DNA from: Rhodothermales bacterium
Lineage (GTDB): Bacteria > Bacteroidota > Rhodothermia > Rhodothermales > JAHQVL01
Assembly: GCA_041391505.1 (NCBI GenBank)
Contig: JAWKNW010000018.1
Coordinates: 65,189-129,188 of the forward strand
Direction of reading: 5' to 3'
Length of the DNA: 64,000 nt
Below the pieces are notes generated by a model. The model was not told the origin of the DNA, did no database searches, and worked only from the letters and a program-made list of their open reading frames with translations. Position numbers and translations under genes: made by a program. Of the stretch, positions 9,901 through 19,200 are shown in pieces; within the stretch, counting starts at the first letter, position 1, and each line of letters opens with the position of its first letter.

Positions 9901-11223
9901 GCCGCCGTTGTCGGCCAGCGTGACGGTGACGGTGCTGACGCCGCTGGCGTTGGCCGCCGGCGTGAAGCTGAGCGTCCCGGCCGCGGAGACGGCGGGCTGG
10001 ACGCTGAACAGCGTGCTGTTCGTCGCCGAGGCGCTGAACGTCAGCGTCTGCGTGCTCTCATTCGCCGGCCCCGCGCTGAGGGCCGTCGCCCAGCTGGCGA
10101 AGGTCTGCGCGCCGGCGTCTTCGCCGATGCTGATGTCGCTGCCCTTGACGAAGCTCGGGGCGTCGTTGACGGCGGTGACGGTGACGGTAAACGGCGCATC
10201 CACAAACAGCCCGCCGGGATCCGTGGCGCGGACCGTCAGCGTGGCCGCACCGTTCAGATCCGCCGCATAGTCGAGTGTCAGCGTGCCGGACGTCTGATCG
10301 ATGGCTACCGCCGAAAAAAGCGACGTGTTGGTGTTGGAGATGACGCTGAAGGTGAGCTCCGAGTCCGGATTGTCGGGGTCGTCGAAGGCGGCGAAGAGGT
10401 CGATGACCGTGTTCGAGGCGTCTTCCAGCACGGTGACATCGGCGATGCCGGAGGTCGTCGGCGGATCGGCCTGCGCCACGATCGTTATCGTGAACGTCTC
10501 TTCGTTGCTCGTGTTGAGGCCGCCGTTCGAGGTGTCCTCGTTGTCGGAGAGCGTCACGCCGATCGACGTGACGCCGCTGGCGTTGGGCGCCGGCGTGAAC
10601 GTGAGGGTCCCGTCGGATGACAGCGCCGGCTGCACGGAAAACAGTGCCGGGTTGCCCACATTCAAGCTGAAGCTGAGGCTCTGCGCGGCTTCGTTGGCGG
10701 GGCCGGCCGTCAGCCCGGAAGCCCAGTTCGGAATCGACTGCGCGCCGGCGTCTTCGTTCACGCTCACGTTCCCTCCCGGCGTGAAGGCCGGCGGATCGTT
10801 GACCGGGGTGATCGTGACGCTGAAGCTGGTTTCGGCAAAGAGGCTTTCGGTATCCGTCGCCCGCACCGTCACGACGGCGACGCCGTTCGCGTCGGGCAGG
10901 TAGGACAGCGTAAGGATGCCCGTGGCGGGGTCGATGGCGGTCGTGAGCAGGCCATCCGCCGAGACGGACTCGATGGTATAGGTCATGGCCTCGTCCGGGT
11001 CCTCGGCGTCGTCGAAGGCGGCGAAGAGGTCGACCGCGGACGGGCCGGCGTCTTCCAGCACGGCGACGTCGGCGATGCCGGTCGTCGTCGGCGGGGCCAG
11101 GGCATCCGCGCGCACGGCGGCAGCCGCCATGCCGGCCGCCGGGCACAGCACCCCGAGCGCGATGCCGGCGAGCAAGCCGCTGAATCCGTATGTCGATGGA
11201 CGTGAGAACATGAACGCGATCAC
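3922..11223 (-). CDS. Giant cadherin-like/HAF-repeat surface protein with T9SS sorting domain
   Basis: This 2433-residue exported protein has a signal-like N-terminus (hydrophobic stretch about residues 12-36). Residues about 43-1800 hold many cadherin/Ig-like repeats of about 105 residues with VNDAP/VNDPP linkers and LEDA motifs. Residues about 1911-2245 hold HAF-type repeats (GISNIGEVVGS, GINNEGLVVGTS, RAFLWR), then another cadherin-like module, and a T9SS type A C-terminal domain from about residue 2348 (LEQNYPNPFNPTTTI). It is probably secreted through T9SS and attached to the surface as an adhesin or matrix protein. Residues about 624-705 are Arg/Pro/Ser-rich and unlike the repeats, because the frame is shifted by compensating indels at about 9353 and 9108. 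It begins 3 bp after the fibronectin gene and ends overlapping hemE. Confidence 0.88.
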   Translation of the reverse strand: MIAFMFSRPSTYGFSGLLAGIALGVLCPAAGMAAAAVRADALAPPTTTGIADVAVLEDAGPSAVDLFAAFDDAEDPDEAMTYTIESVSADGLLTTAIDPATGILTLSYLPDANGVAVVTVRATDTESLFAETSFSVTITPVNDPPAFTPGGNVSVNEDAGAQSIPNWASGLTAGPANEAAQSLSFSLNVGNPALFSVQPALSSDGTLTFTPAPNASGVTSIGVTLSDNEDTSNGGLNTSNEETFTITIVAQADPPTTSGIADVTVLEDASNTVIDLFAAFDDPDNPDSELTFSVISNTNTSLFSAVAIDQTSGTLTLDYAADLNGAATLTVRATDPGGLFVDAPFTVTVTAVNDAPSFVKGSDISIGEDAGAQTFASWATALSAGPANESTQTLTFSASATNSTLFSVQPAVSAAGTLSFTPAANASGVSTVTVTLADNGGTANGGVDTSPAQTFTITISGTNDAPTTSGIAGVTVLEDAASSTVDLFAAFADAEDPDNALVYTVQSNTNPALFASTAINGTAGTLTLDYAADANGSGTLTVRATDTGGLFVDAAFTVTVTAVNDAPSFVKGSDISIGEDAGAQTFASWATALSAGPANESTQTLTFSASATNSTLFSVQPAVSRPGRSPSRRRPTPAASAPSPSRWPTTAARPTAASTPARRRPSPSPSPAPTTRPPPPASPASPSSRTPPAARSISSPPSPTPEDPDNALVYTVQSNTNPALFASTAINGTAGTLTLDYAADANGSGTPTVRATDTGGPSSTPAFTVTVTAVNDAPSFVKGPDQTVSESGPPVSIPNWATNISAGPANESSQTLTFSTSNTNNALFTAQPAVSSTGTLTFNLANNASGSATVTVTLADNGGTANGGVDTSAPQTFVINVSDVNDPPTTTGIANVTDLEDAPNRAINLFAAFSDPENADNQLVYSVVSNSNPILFSALPIDGVAGTLTLDYAPNAFGTSALIVRATDTGGLFVDAQFTVTLTAVNDAPVFTKGANLSVPEDSPAQVVPGWATGIAAGPVNETGQVLAFQVSTPSTTLFSVQPAITPTGVLSYTPAPDASGTAVVTVVLQDDGGVQNGGVDQSAAQTFTISLTAINDLPVAVDDNYTVLEGQSLIASAGGSPPGVLDNDTDADRNTLTATVIQPPQFASTWSFNTNGSFVYVHDGSENTVDRLTYVANDGFGNSNVATVTFTIKETNDAPQTTGIGNVTVLEDAIDTAIPLYNSFNDPDDADDALTYTIENNTNAALFESVGIAADTGILTLNYAPNANGSATLTVRATDPGALFVQTSFSVTVTPVNDPPSMVPGDNITLGEDEGPQSIPGWATAISVGPPDEASQALSISLVNDNNALFTVQPILTVANGVGALAFTPAPNAGGVANVTINLTDNGGTANGGISTSAYTFVISINSDNDPPTSIGIADATVLEDAAPLTYNLFDIFSDVEDADDQLVFSIEGDVNEALFASVTIAGSPAILTITFAPDAFGTGSLGIRATDTGGLWKQEDVVFTVNAVNDAPSFVAGPDQALAQNASLQSVPGWATEITPGAANEAEQSLDFILTTDNDALFLVLPDVSPDGTLSYAPAQGDDVFGEANVSIVLADNGGTENGGVDRSEAQTFKITINRFNTQPNASDDNYIVRQGATLTVPAATGVLANDSDLEDDALTARIVNPPTNAAAFSLTADGSFSYRHNNSQTTGDSFTYVANDGIDDSDAATVFITITPTGTLSLPDVVVLEDADDTVLDLRPTFAPQFPAGSVLTYRLATSSSATLFSDVAVDSLSGLVTIAYAPNQNGIANLSFRATSADDETRTASVTVTVLPLNDAPIAVDDIAATIENEPVLVNVLANDVDPDGDDLIIQSFSSPNVGTVQPGADGTFLYNPPADYTGRATFSYTVVDDSSATDRATVTITVFAGRFDIVDLGLAGSDVSAAFGISNIGEVVGSSLLPGNVSQAFSSSQTLETTGMSTAYDVNDFGAAVGAHLFNGALLAARWDSLGLTRLGAFDGRSSLAYGINNEGLVVGTSTKAQTEVLRAFLWRDGRLNEMQTASVVESQAFDISERGLAVGYAGASAVIWDDVVISRTLAGALGRAYALNESGQVVGSIDDGTVKAAFWERNGALQVIHDAASSFSEAYGINNSTWVVGAYLPAVPGKNQPLTAPRMAVASAQALRAGAGMPADSLGKRGANEPVVAVASAGEMRAFLWRNGVSVDLNDFIDAGSGWTLVEALGINNAAQIVGYGLRNGVKRAFLLSPSNNSAPKAQDDVAALTYVERIEIDLLANDRDEDGDSLRVVSVTQGAFGSVALVNGRMAIYTPGPEFEGEDVFSYTVTDGRGGLSDAQVTVMRSGDALPASFALEQNYPNPFNPTTTIAFSLPEASDVVLDVFNLLGQRVGRLIDGPRTAGQHRVVFDAGDLPGGVYVYRIRAGAFTYSRKLVLLK
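8880..10146 (-). repeat. 633-bp near-identical tandem duplication inside the cadherin-like gene
   Basis: Two adjacent copies (about 8880-9512 and 9513-10146) repeat with a 633-bp (211-codon) period. GTTGGTGTTGGACTGG starts at 9061 in one and at 9694 in the other. The right copy encodes clean repeats. The left copy has an extra C near 9108, a missing G near 9353, an extra G near 8930 and a missing A near 8943. Each pair restores the frame. Confidence 0.85.
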
Positions 11224-11226
11224 AAA

Positions 11227-13290
11227 TTACGGCTGCTGGGGGAGCACGGCGCAGGCGGGGCCGCTCGGTTGGCTTTCGTTGCCGGACGTATCCACCGCGT
11301 AAACACGGTACCACTGTCCGGGCAGGCCTTCCGCGTCGAGCCAGGTACGTTCGGTGAGGACTCCCTCGTGGATCTTTTCGAATACGCCGGTGGCCGATGC
11401 GGCGCGGTATACGTGGTAGCCGGCGAGGTCGAAGGCGACGACGGGCTCCCAGGCGAGCGTCACGCCGCCGTCTTCCAGCGGCTCGGCGCGCACGTTGCGC
11501 ACCGAGCGCGGCGGGAGCGCGTCGCGCATGGCGATCTGCTGCCGTTCGGAGCGGGCGCTTTCGTTGCCCGCCGAATCGGCCGCGGTCACCCAGAACGTGT
11601 ACGTCTGGCCGGCCTCGAGGTCGTAGGCTTCGTAGCGGCGCTGCCCGGGCGGAATCATCCGGGTTTCGACGCGGGCGTCGCCGTCTTTCTGGCGATAGAG
11701 GATATACGCCATCAGATCGGTGCTCGGAGAGGGATTCCAGGTCAGCGCCAGCCGGTCGGCCTGTTCGACGACCGCGTACAGCGCGCCCGGAGGCTCGGGC
11801 GCCGTGGCGTCCGGGATGCGGACGGTGATGACCGCCGGCGCGCTGAGGTTGCGGGCCGCATCCACGGCCATCATGCTATACCGGTACACGCCGCCTTCCC
11901 TGAACCCGTGCCCCGCTTCGCCGGCATCGACGAAACGCGGCTCGGTGAGATCGTCGACATGGAGCCTAAGATCGATATCGGGGGTCTCGTCGCCCATACG
12001 CCGGCGCAGCACGAGGTACGACGCCGCATCCGCGGCCGTCGGCTCCCAGGCCAGCCGCACGACGCCGGGCGCCTCGTACCGGGCCGTGAGGCCGGTGGGG
12101 GCGAGGGGCTCGGTGTCGTCGGCCACGAGGACCATGGCGGCATTGCTCAGCGGGCTCTCGTTGCCGCTGTCGTCAATGGCCGAGACCCGGTAGAAAAAGA
12201 CCCCGCCCTGCGTCGTTCGCAGCGTATCGTTGAACACGGTCTCGCCGACGCCGAGCGGTTCGCCGGTGATGCGGCTGTAGCCGGCGTCGGACAGCACCTG
12301 TTCCGACCGGTACACCTGATAGCCGTGCACGTCTTCGTCGCCGCCGGGCGCCCAGGACACGCGGACGCGACCGCCGGACAGCGGCGTGGCCGTCACCTGG
12401 CTCACGACCTGGGGCGGACGGGCGTCGAGCACGTCGAACCGCAACTCGGCGCTCGGCGCGCCGGCCTGTCCGGTGAAGTCGACGCCCTGGACAAACAGCC
12501 GCTCGGTCTGGCCCGTGGTCGGCGCCTCGAAGGTGATCGCGTATTCGTAGACGGCATTGTTGCGCAGCACGATGGCGTCGTGCAGGCGCGCCGGCGCGTT
12601 CGTGGCGGGGTCGATCCGGAACGCCTCGAAGCGGACGAGCCGGTCGTCGGTCCGGAGGCTCGGCGGCACAAAGCGCCAGTAGAGGGTGATCGTCCGCCCG
12701 TCATTGACGGCGCGGAGGCCGATCGGCGGCTCGGGCCGGCTCGGCAGCAGCAGCAGCGTCTGTTCGAGCGTCAGCCCCGTCGGCTCGTCGCGGGCGTCGA
12801 CAAATTCCATCCGGTAGCTGACGACCGTTTCGAGCGGGGCGGTGCGGTCGATGAACCGCCGCCCGAGGGCGTCGGCCGCTTCGGGGTAGATAAAGGTCAG
12901 CAGGTTGGCGATGCGGGTGTCGCTTCGGACCTTGGCGAGCGTGCTGTTGGCGTTGTCCTGGCCGGTGGCCGCCTCGATGTCGGTGTACAGCGTCCCGAGA
13001 AAGTCGCGCAGCTCGGCGCCCGAGCGCACGCTGCGGATCGGTGCGGCGTTCAGCCGCACGTACTCGCCATCCTCCGTATCGCGCCGGTAGAGGTTGAAGC
13101 CGTGTTCGATGGGCACGAGCGCCGTGTGGTAGATCTGCACGGATCGGTCGTCCTCGCGGACGGCGATGCGGAGTTCGCCCGCCGGCGCCGGCGTCTGCGC
13201 CGCGGCGGAGGCCGCCGTCAGGCCCAGCATCAGGAGGCTCAGCGCCATCCTGGTTGCGGCTTGCGTTATGGGTGCTCGGTGTGTGCTCAC
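11227..13290 (-). CDS. Exported fibronectin type III repeat protein
   Basis: This 687-residue protein has a signal peptide (hydrophobic about residues 16-30, AAAQ cleavage region). An N-terminal domain of about 180 residues is not recognised (HGFNLYRRDTEDGEYVRLN). Four to five fibronectin type III modules follow, with typical TLYWRFVPP, VSWAPGGDEDVHGYQVYRSE, LTWNPSPSTDLMAYILYR and LAWEPVVAFDLAGYHVYR cores. No T9SS domain or enzyme motif is visible at the C-terminus. The start chosen is GTG at 13290, which overlaps the TGA stop of the upstream 4012-codon gene (GTGA), implying translational coupling; an ATG at 13248 would still keep the signal peptide. It probably works with its operon partners at the cell surface; function is unknown. 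Confidence 0.85.
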   Translation of the reverse strand: MSTHRAPITQAATRMALSLLMLGLTAASAAAQTPAPAGELRIAVREDDRSVQIYHTALVPIEHGFNLYRRDTEDGEYVRLNAAPIRSVRSGAELRDFLGTLYTDIEAATGQDNANSTLAKVRSDTRIANLLTFIYPEAADALGRRFIDRTAPLETVVSYRMEFVDARDEPTGLTLEQTLLLLPSRPEPPIGLRAVNDGRTITLYWRFVPPSLRTDDRLVRFEAFRIDPATNAPARLHDAIVLRNNAVYEYAITFEAPTTGQTERLFVQGVDFTGQAGAPSAELRFDVLDARPPQVVSQVTATPLSGGRVRVSWAPGGDEDVHGYQVYRSEQVLSDAGYSRITGEPLGVGETVFNDTLRTTQGGVFFYRVSAIDDSGNESPLSNAAMVLVADDTEPLAPTGLTARYEAPGVVRLAWEPTAADAASYLVLRRRMGDETPDIDLRLHVDDLTEPRFVDAGEAGHGFREGGVYRYSMMAVDAARNLSAPAVITVRIPDATAPEPPGALYAVVEQADRLALTWNPSPSTDLMAYILYRQKDGDARVETRMIPPGQRRYEAYDLEAGQTYTFWVTAADSAGNESARSERQQIAMRDALPPRSVRNVRAEPLEDGGVTLAWEPVVAFDLAGYHVYRAASATGVFEKIHEGVLTERTWLDAEGLPGQWYRVYAVDTSGNESQPSGPACAVLPQQP

Positions 13291-16200
13291 TGGCCTATCC
13301 CCGGGGTTTTGAACAGGACCGTCTTGCTGACGAGGGTCTGCAGGCCGGCGCCGTTCGTGGCGCGGACCTCGACCTTCAGCGTCCGGCCGCTCCGGATCGT
13401 CGGTTTTTCGACCGCATAAATCTGCCGCTCGAAACGGTCCTGCGGGACGGAGATCTCGAAGACGGGCTTCCAGTCCGCGAGAACGGTCTGGTCGACGTTG
13501 TCGAGGAAGCGGTATTCGACCTCATGGATCCGCGATTCGGGATCGGACAGCTCGTTCAGCACGAGCGCCATCTGGTCGGAGAAATAGTGCAGGGCGATTT
13601 CGAGGCTGGGCGGGGTGATGTCGCTTTCGATCACGACATCCACCCGCGAGGCGGTCGTCGTCACCAGGCCGGCGCTGTTCACCACGCGCACCTCGACGTC
13701 GGCCACCGTGCTCGATGCGAGAAACGGCAGGTCGGCATACAGCAGGGTGCCGGGGAAGCGTTCCTCGGTGGGCCGGGAAACGGAGGTCCAGGCCCCGGTC
13801 GCTTCCGTGGCGCCCGGGATGCGGATCCGGTACGCGACGTCCGTTATGGACGACTGCGCGTCGCCGGCCGGCCCGATCTGCAGCTCGAGGCTGTTCGGGT
13901 GCTGGGCGTCGTAGGCGTTGTGGTGCACCACCTGCAGCGCCGGCGTATCCGGCGGCGTGACATCCCCCGGAATCGCGATCGTGCCCTGGCGGTAGGCGAA
14001 CAGGCCGGCGCCGTTCTGCGCCCTGAACTCGACGGTCACCTCGCGGGCGCCGTCGAACGGGAACGCGGTCCGCGGAATGGAAAACGGCGGGGTCGACGTG
14101 CGGAGCACGTTCGGCACCGGCAGGCGGGTCCAGTCGCGGAACACCGAGGAGTCGCCCGAGGCGTCGTAGATCCGGTAGTCGAGGCCGGCGATCAGCGACT
14201 CGGCGTCCCGGAATGCGCCGGGGGTGACGAGGAGGTACCCTTCGCCCTGCGTGTTGTCCACAAAAGCGAGGTCGATGCGCGGCATCTGCGGCGGCGTGGT
14301 GTCGATCTCGATCGCCACCCGGGTGGATGCGGTCGTTTCGAGGCCGGCGGCGTTCTCCGCGCGCACCTCCACGGATACCGTGCGGCTGCCGGCCAGGTTG
14401 GGAAGCGGGACGGAAAGGGTGCGGGCGCGCAGACGCGGCGCCTCGGGCTCATCCACCACGGTCCAGTCCTGGATCAGGCTCGTCGTGTCGCCCTCGAGGG
14501 CCACGCGGTACGCGATCCGGTCGATCGGCGACTCGGGGTCGGCGATGAGGCCGGGGACGATATCGATGCGGTCGGGCGCGTACGCGGGGCCGGCCGCGGC
14601 CGCCGCAAGGCCTTCGATCACCGGCGGCGTGCGGTCGCTGACGAGCGTGATGGGCGACTCGACGAGGCTTTCGAGCCCGATGCCGTTCCGCGTCCGGAGC
14701 TGGACGAGCAGCGGTCTGTTGGTCGACGCCGGCGGGACGGTCACGGTGGCCGGGGCCGGCGCGTAATGGCGCTCGTCCTGCTGGTTCGTCAGGGGTGTCC
14801 AGTCGGCCACCGGAGCCGTCGGCCGCTCGGGATCGATCAGGCGATAGGCCATTTCCTCGACGCCGGATTCCGGGTCCGTCGCCGACCCCGCGACGATCCG
14901 CAGGCGCGCCGGCGTATTGCGCTGCGGCGTATCGAGCTGGAAGACGGTCAGCGCCGGCGGGACCGGCGGCGTGTCGTCGGAGACCGGGGCGAGGGCCAGG
15001 CGGGTGGATGCGGTCGTCGTGCGGTCGGCCTCGTTCGTCAGGCGGACTTCCGCGACGGCCTGGGCCGGATAGGCGAGGTCCGGCAGGCCGATCTGGACCC
15101 GCTCGCCCGCGAAATAGACACCCGGTTTGATGTCCAGCTCGTACCAGGTCGTATCGGAGGGACGCACGGTCTGTTCGCCGGCGGCATCGGTCAGCGTGAC
15201 CCGGTACGCGACGGAGGCGATCTCCGAGCGCGCGTCGTACGCGTCGCCGATGCCCAGTTCGAGGGTGTTGGTCAGGATGCGGTTGGCGGCGTCGTAGAAG
15301 AACAGGTCGAGGGCGGGCGCCGACGGGCGCGACGCCCGCAGGGCGCCGGCCCGCGGGATGCTCAGGATGGCGTGGCTCTGGAACGCCTGGCCCTGCCGGT
15401 TCTCGACGACCAGCTCGGCCAGGGCGGTCTCGATCCGCAGCGAGTCGGGGAGGGCGTGGACGCCCGTGCGGCCGGCGAAGCGCTCGCCGGCGGTGACGGG
15501 CACGTCCTGCCAGGGCACCAGTACCCGATCGGCGGCGTCGGCATCCCGAAGCCGGTACCGGATCGCGGACGGCGTCGCCATCGGGTTGGCGATGGGTTTC
15601 AGGACGATGTGTATCGCGCCGTCGTCGCCGGCGTCGCTGTAGAACAGGGTGACGTCGGGCGTGGCCGGCGCGGATGCGGCGGCGTCCAGCGCGATGCGCT
15701 GGCTCGATACGGCGCTCAGCCCCTGCCCGTTGGTGACGCGGACCTGCACCTCCGGCGCCCGGCTTGCGGGCAGCGTCGCGGGGTCGATTTCGATCGACGC
15801 GCCGGGGAACTGGTGCGAGGGGCTCGCGAAGTCGAACGCGCGCCAGTCGACCAGGACCGCCTGGCTGGCGGGGTCGACGAGCCGGTAGGAGGCCGCGGCG
15901 ATGAAGGATTCCGGATCCTGGACGGGACCCACGTTCAGCGAGATCGCCTCCGGCTGCGCCTGCGTTTGATCGTTACGGATAGCGACTTCGACCGCCGGCG
16001 CCGGAGGCGCGGTGTCGTCCACGTCGAGCTGCAGGAAGGCGACCGACGTGCGGGACGTGACGCCGGCGCGGTTGATCGCCCGGGCCTCCACGATCACCGG
16101 CCGCCCGCTGTCGAAACGGGGCAGCGGCAGCGAGCGCTCGAGGCTCTCCAGATAGAAGGCCAGCTGATTCGGCGCGAGCAGCACGAAGTCGTCCCAGTCG

Positions 16201-19200
16201 TAGATGGGCCGGCCCGTCGCGCCGTCGAGCACCCGGAACAGCAGCCGGTCGATACCCGACTCCACGTCGTGGACGTCGTTCAGCAGGATGTGGAGCTGAC
16301 TCGGCTGCCCGGGCGTGTAGAACCCGCTGTGCGCGAGCGTCAGCTGCGGCTCGCTCGGCGCCGTCGCGTCGCGGCCGGGGATCTGGATGGTGCGGCGCGC
16401 GATGGTCTGGAGGCCGGCGCCGTTCGTAACCCGGAAGATGGCATTCAGGTTATAGCCGCGCGGCCGGTAGGCATCCTCCGCCAGCGGCAGGTATTCCGTG
16501 CGGGCGCCCAGGTCGCGCTGGGACTGCCGCAGCGTCGTCAACGGCTCCCAGTCGGCCTCCGCCAGATTCGTCTCAAGCCCTTCCACGAGCACGTATTCGA
16601 CGCGCTGGATGCCCGACTCGGCGTCCTGGAGCGCCTCGAATTCCACCAGCAGGCTGTTCGGGTTTTCGAGGCTGAACGGGTTGAAGTAGGTAAGCGACCG
16701 GAGCGCCGCCACGGGCGGGGTGTCGTCGAGGCTGAGGCGCAGCGAGGCGCTGCTCTCGGAACGCAGGCCGGCGCCGTTTTCGGCGCGGGTCTGGACCCGG
16801 ATGGCGAGGTTGCGTTCCTGCACCGGGAGGCCGGTTTCGATCCGCCGGCCCGGGAAATCCGGCGTCGTGGTGACCACCTGCGTCCAGTCCTGCAGGACGT
16901 CGTTCGCATCCTGCTCGTTCACGATGCGGTAGGCCAGCGAGGCGATGCCGGACTCGGGGTCGCGCAGGGCGTCGATCGTGAAGGCGAGGGTGTTGGGCTC
17001 GTCGCTGAAGTAGGCGGAATAGGTGAGTTCGGCGATGGCGGGCGCGGGCGGCGGGGTGTCGTCCTGGGGCACCAGCAGCGAGTCCGGGCGGGGCGCCGGC
17101 ACCTGTGCCGCGGGGTCGACGGGCACGGTGAACCGTCCCGAGCGGGATGCGGTGAGGCCGCCGGCGCCGCGGACGCGCACCGTCACGTCGTACGTCTGGT
17201 TGCGGTTCGCCACATCGCGTTTGATGGCGGTATAGGAATAGGCCGGCAGCGAGGCCACGCTGGCGAAGACGGCCGCCGTATCGGATGCCGCGGTGATCGC
17301 CACGCTCGTTTCGGCCACCTCGATCGGGTGGCTTGCGCTCCACGAGATGGTCGACGTCGCCGTATAGCCCGTCGTGTCGATGCCGATCTTCAGTGCATCG
17401 AGCGTGGGCGGGATGAGGTCTTCCGCGAGGATGCGGTAGTTGCCCCGGTAGGGGAGGAACTGGAACGCGAGGTTGACGGCCTCCGGATCGAGCTGGCGCA
17501 TCGACGAGCGCCAGTTCTTGTACTCTTCCGCCATGCCGTAGAGGGTCGTGGTCATGGCCGTTTGCATGTCGTACATCGGGTCCAGCGCGCGGGTGTAGGC
17601 GCTGTAGGCTCCGGCGATGGAGTCGCGCAGGAGTTCGTAGCGGCCGGCGCGCTCGCTCGCGATGGCGCCCAGGGTATCCGCCGCCGCCGCGAGGGCGGCC
17701 GCCGGCGCGTCGAACCAGAGCCATTTTCCCGTGGATCGATACAGCCCCTTGAGGGCTTCGGCGTCGGCCTGCGTCACCCGCTGGCGGAAGGCGGCCTCGT
17801 CCGTGACGATCTCGTTCTCCCACCCCGCGGCTCCGGCGATGTCCCGAATGCGCGCGATGCGGCCGAGGATCGTGCTACGCATGACCTCCGGCTTGTCGTC
17901 CACCGCGTTGAGCTGGTCGTCGAGGCTCCGGTCGATCTGGCGTTCCTGGGCGGCCAGCCACTGCCGGCGCCCGGACGCCCACTCCCGGAGCGACCACTCG
18001 GCGTCGGTCTGCCGGCCGTAGTAGGCGCCGACGGCCTCCATGGCCCGCGCATAGCTCATCGGCTGGTCGGGCGACCGCGCGATCTTGAGGTTCACGAGGT
18101 TCATCTCGAGCCCGCCGACGGCGCGGAGGAATTGGATGTCCAGCGCCTCGTTGCGCTGCTTGAAGTCGAGCAGGTTCGCGGTCTGCAGCCGCTGGATGTT
18201 CGGGTCGATTTCGAAGCGGCCCGTGCCGGTGGGGGACGCGTTCGGCCACGTGGCGTCGATCAGCGGCGACGCCTTGAGATCTTCCGGGATATCGACCTGG
18301 TCGGAGAGCCAGAGGACGCTGCGCGGGGCGAGGCCGCCCAGCGTGAAGAGGTCGGATTCGGCGGTCCGTTCGGCGGTCTCTACGGCCTCCGTCATGGCGC
18401 GCCAGGCGTCGGCGGCCTCGGTCGTGGTGGCCGGCACGCCCTGCGCCGCCGTCTGCGCGGGGCGCGCGGGATCCGCATAGAGGCCCTCGGCGAGATCGGC
18501 GAGCGTCTCGGGCAGTTTGCCATCGACTTTCTCGGCATCGAGCAGGGCATCGCCAAAGCCGCGCAGCGCGTCGTCGGGGCGAGCGAGCACGGTGGGGAGG
18601 GCCGGCGCGAAGCGGTCGGTGGTGGCCAGTTTGAGGACGCGGACGGCCTCCTGCAGCCGCGCAGAGGCGTCGGCGGCGAGCGTGGGCATCGAGGCGCTGT
18701 GCTGGCGCGCTTCCGTCACCATCCGGCGGAACGTCATGTTGCGCGCGTCGCCGGCATAATATCCGCCTTCCTGGATCGAAAGCCAGGGGTCGAGCGGGCC
18801 GGTGTAGACGAACGGGACGTCGACGAACACATTGGCGGCGGCGTAGAGGAGCCGCTCGTCGCGGTCGTTGAGCAACGTGCCCGTCAGCCGGTTGCGTCCC
18901 AGATGGATGCCCGGCATCAGCGACAGGTCGCTCTCGAACGCGGCATAGCCGCCCGGGCTGTTCTGGCCGCGCTCGTACCAGAGATGGATATGCGCCGGCT
19001 GCGAGACGGCGAGACCGCCGGTGGCGACCGGCAGTTTTTCCTCCAGGTCCAGCAGGATGCCGTCAGGGCCGGCCTGGTACCGACCGGGCAGCGACAGCGC
19101 GTCGTTCAGGACGAAGTCGCCGTACCCGAACGCCGACCAGCCGAGATCGGCCGAGGCCCTGAACCCGGTAGGTACGATGCCGCCGAGAACGGACGTGAAG

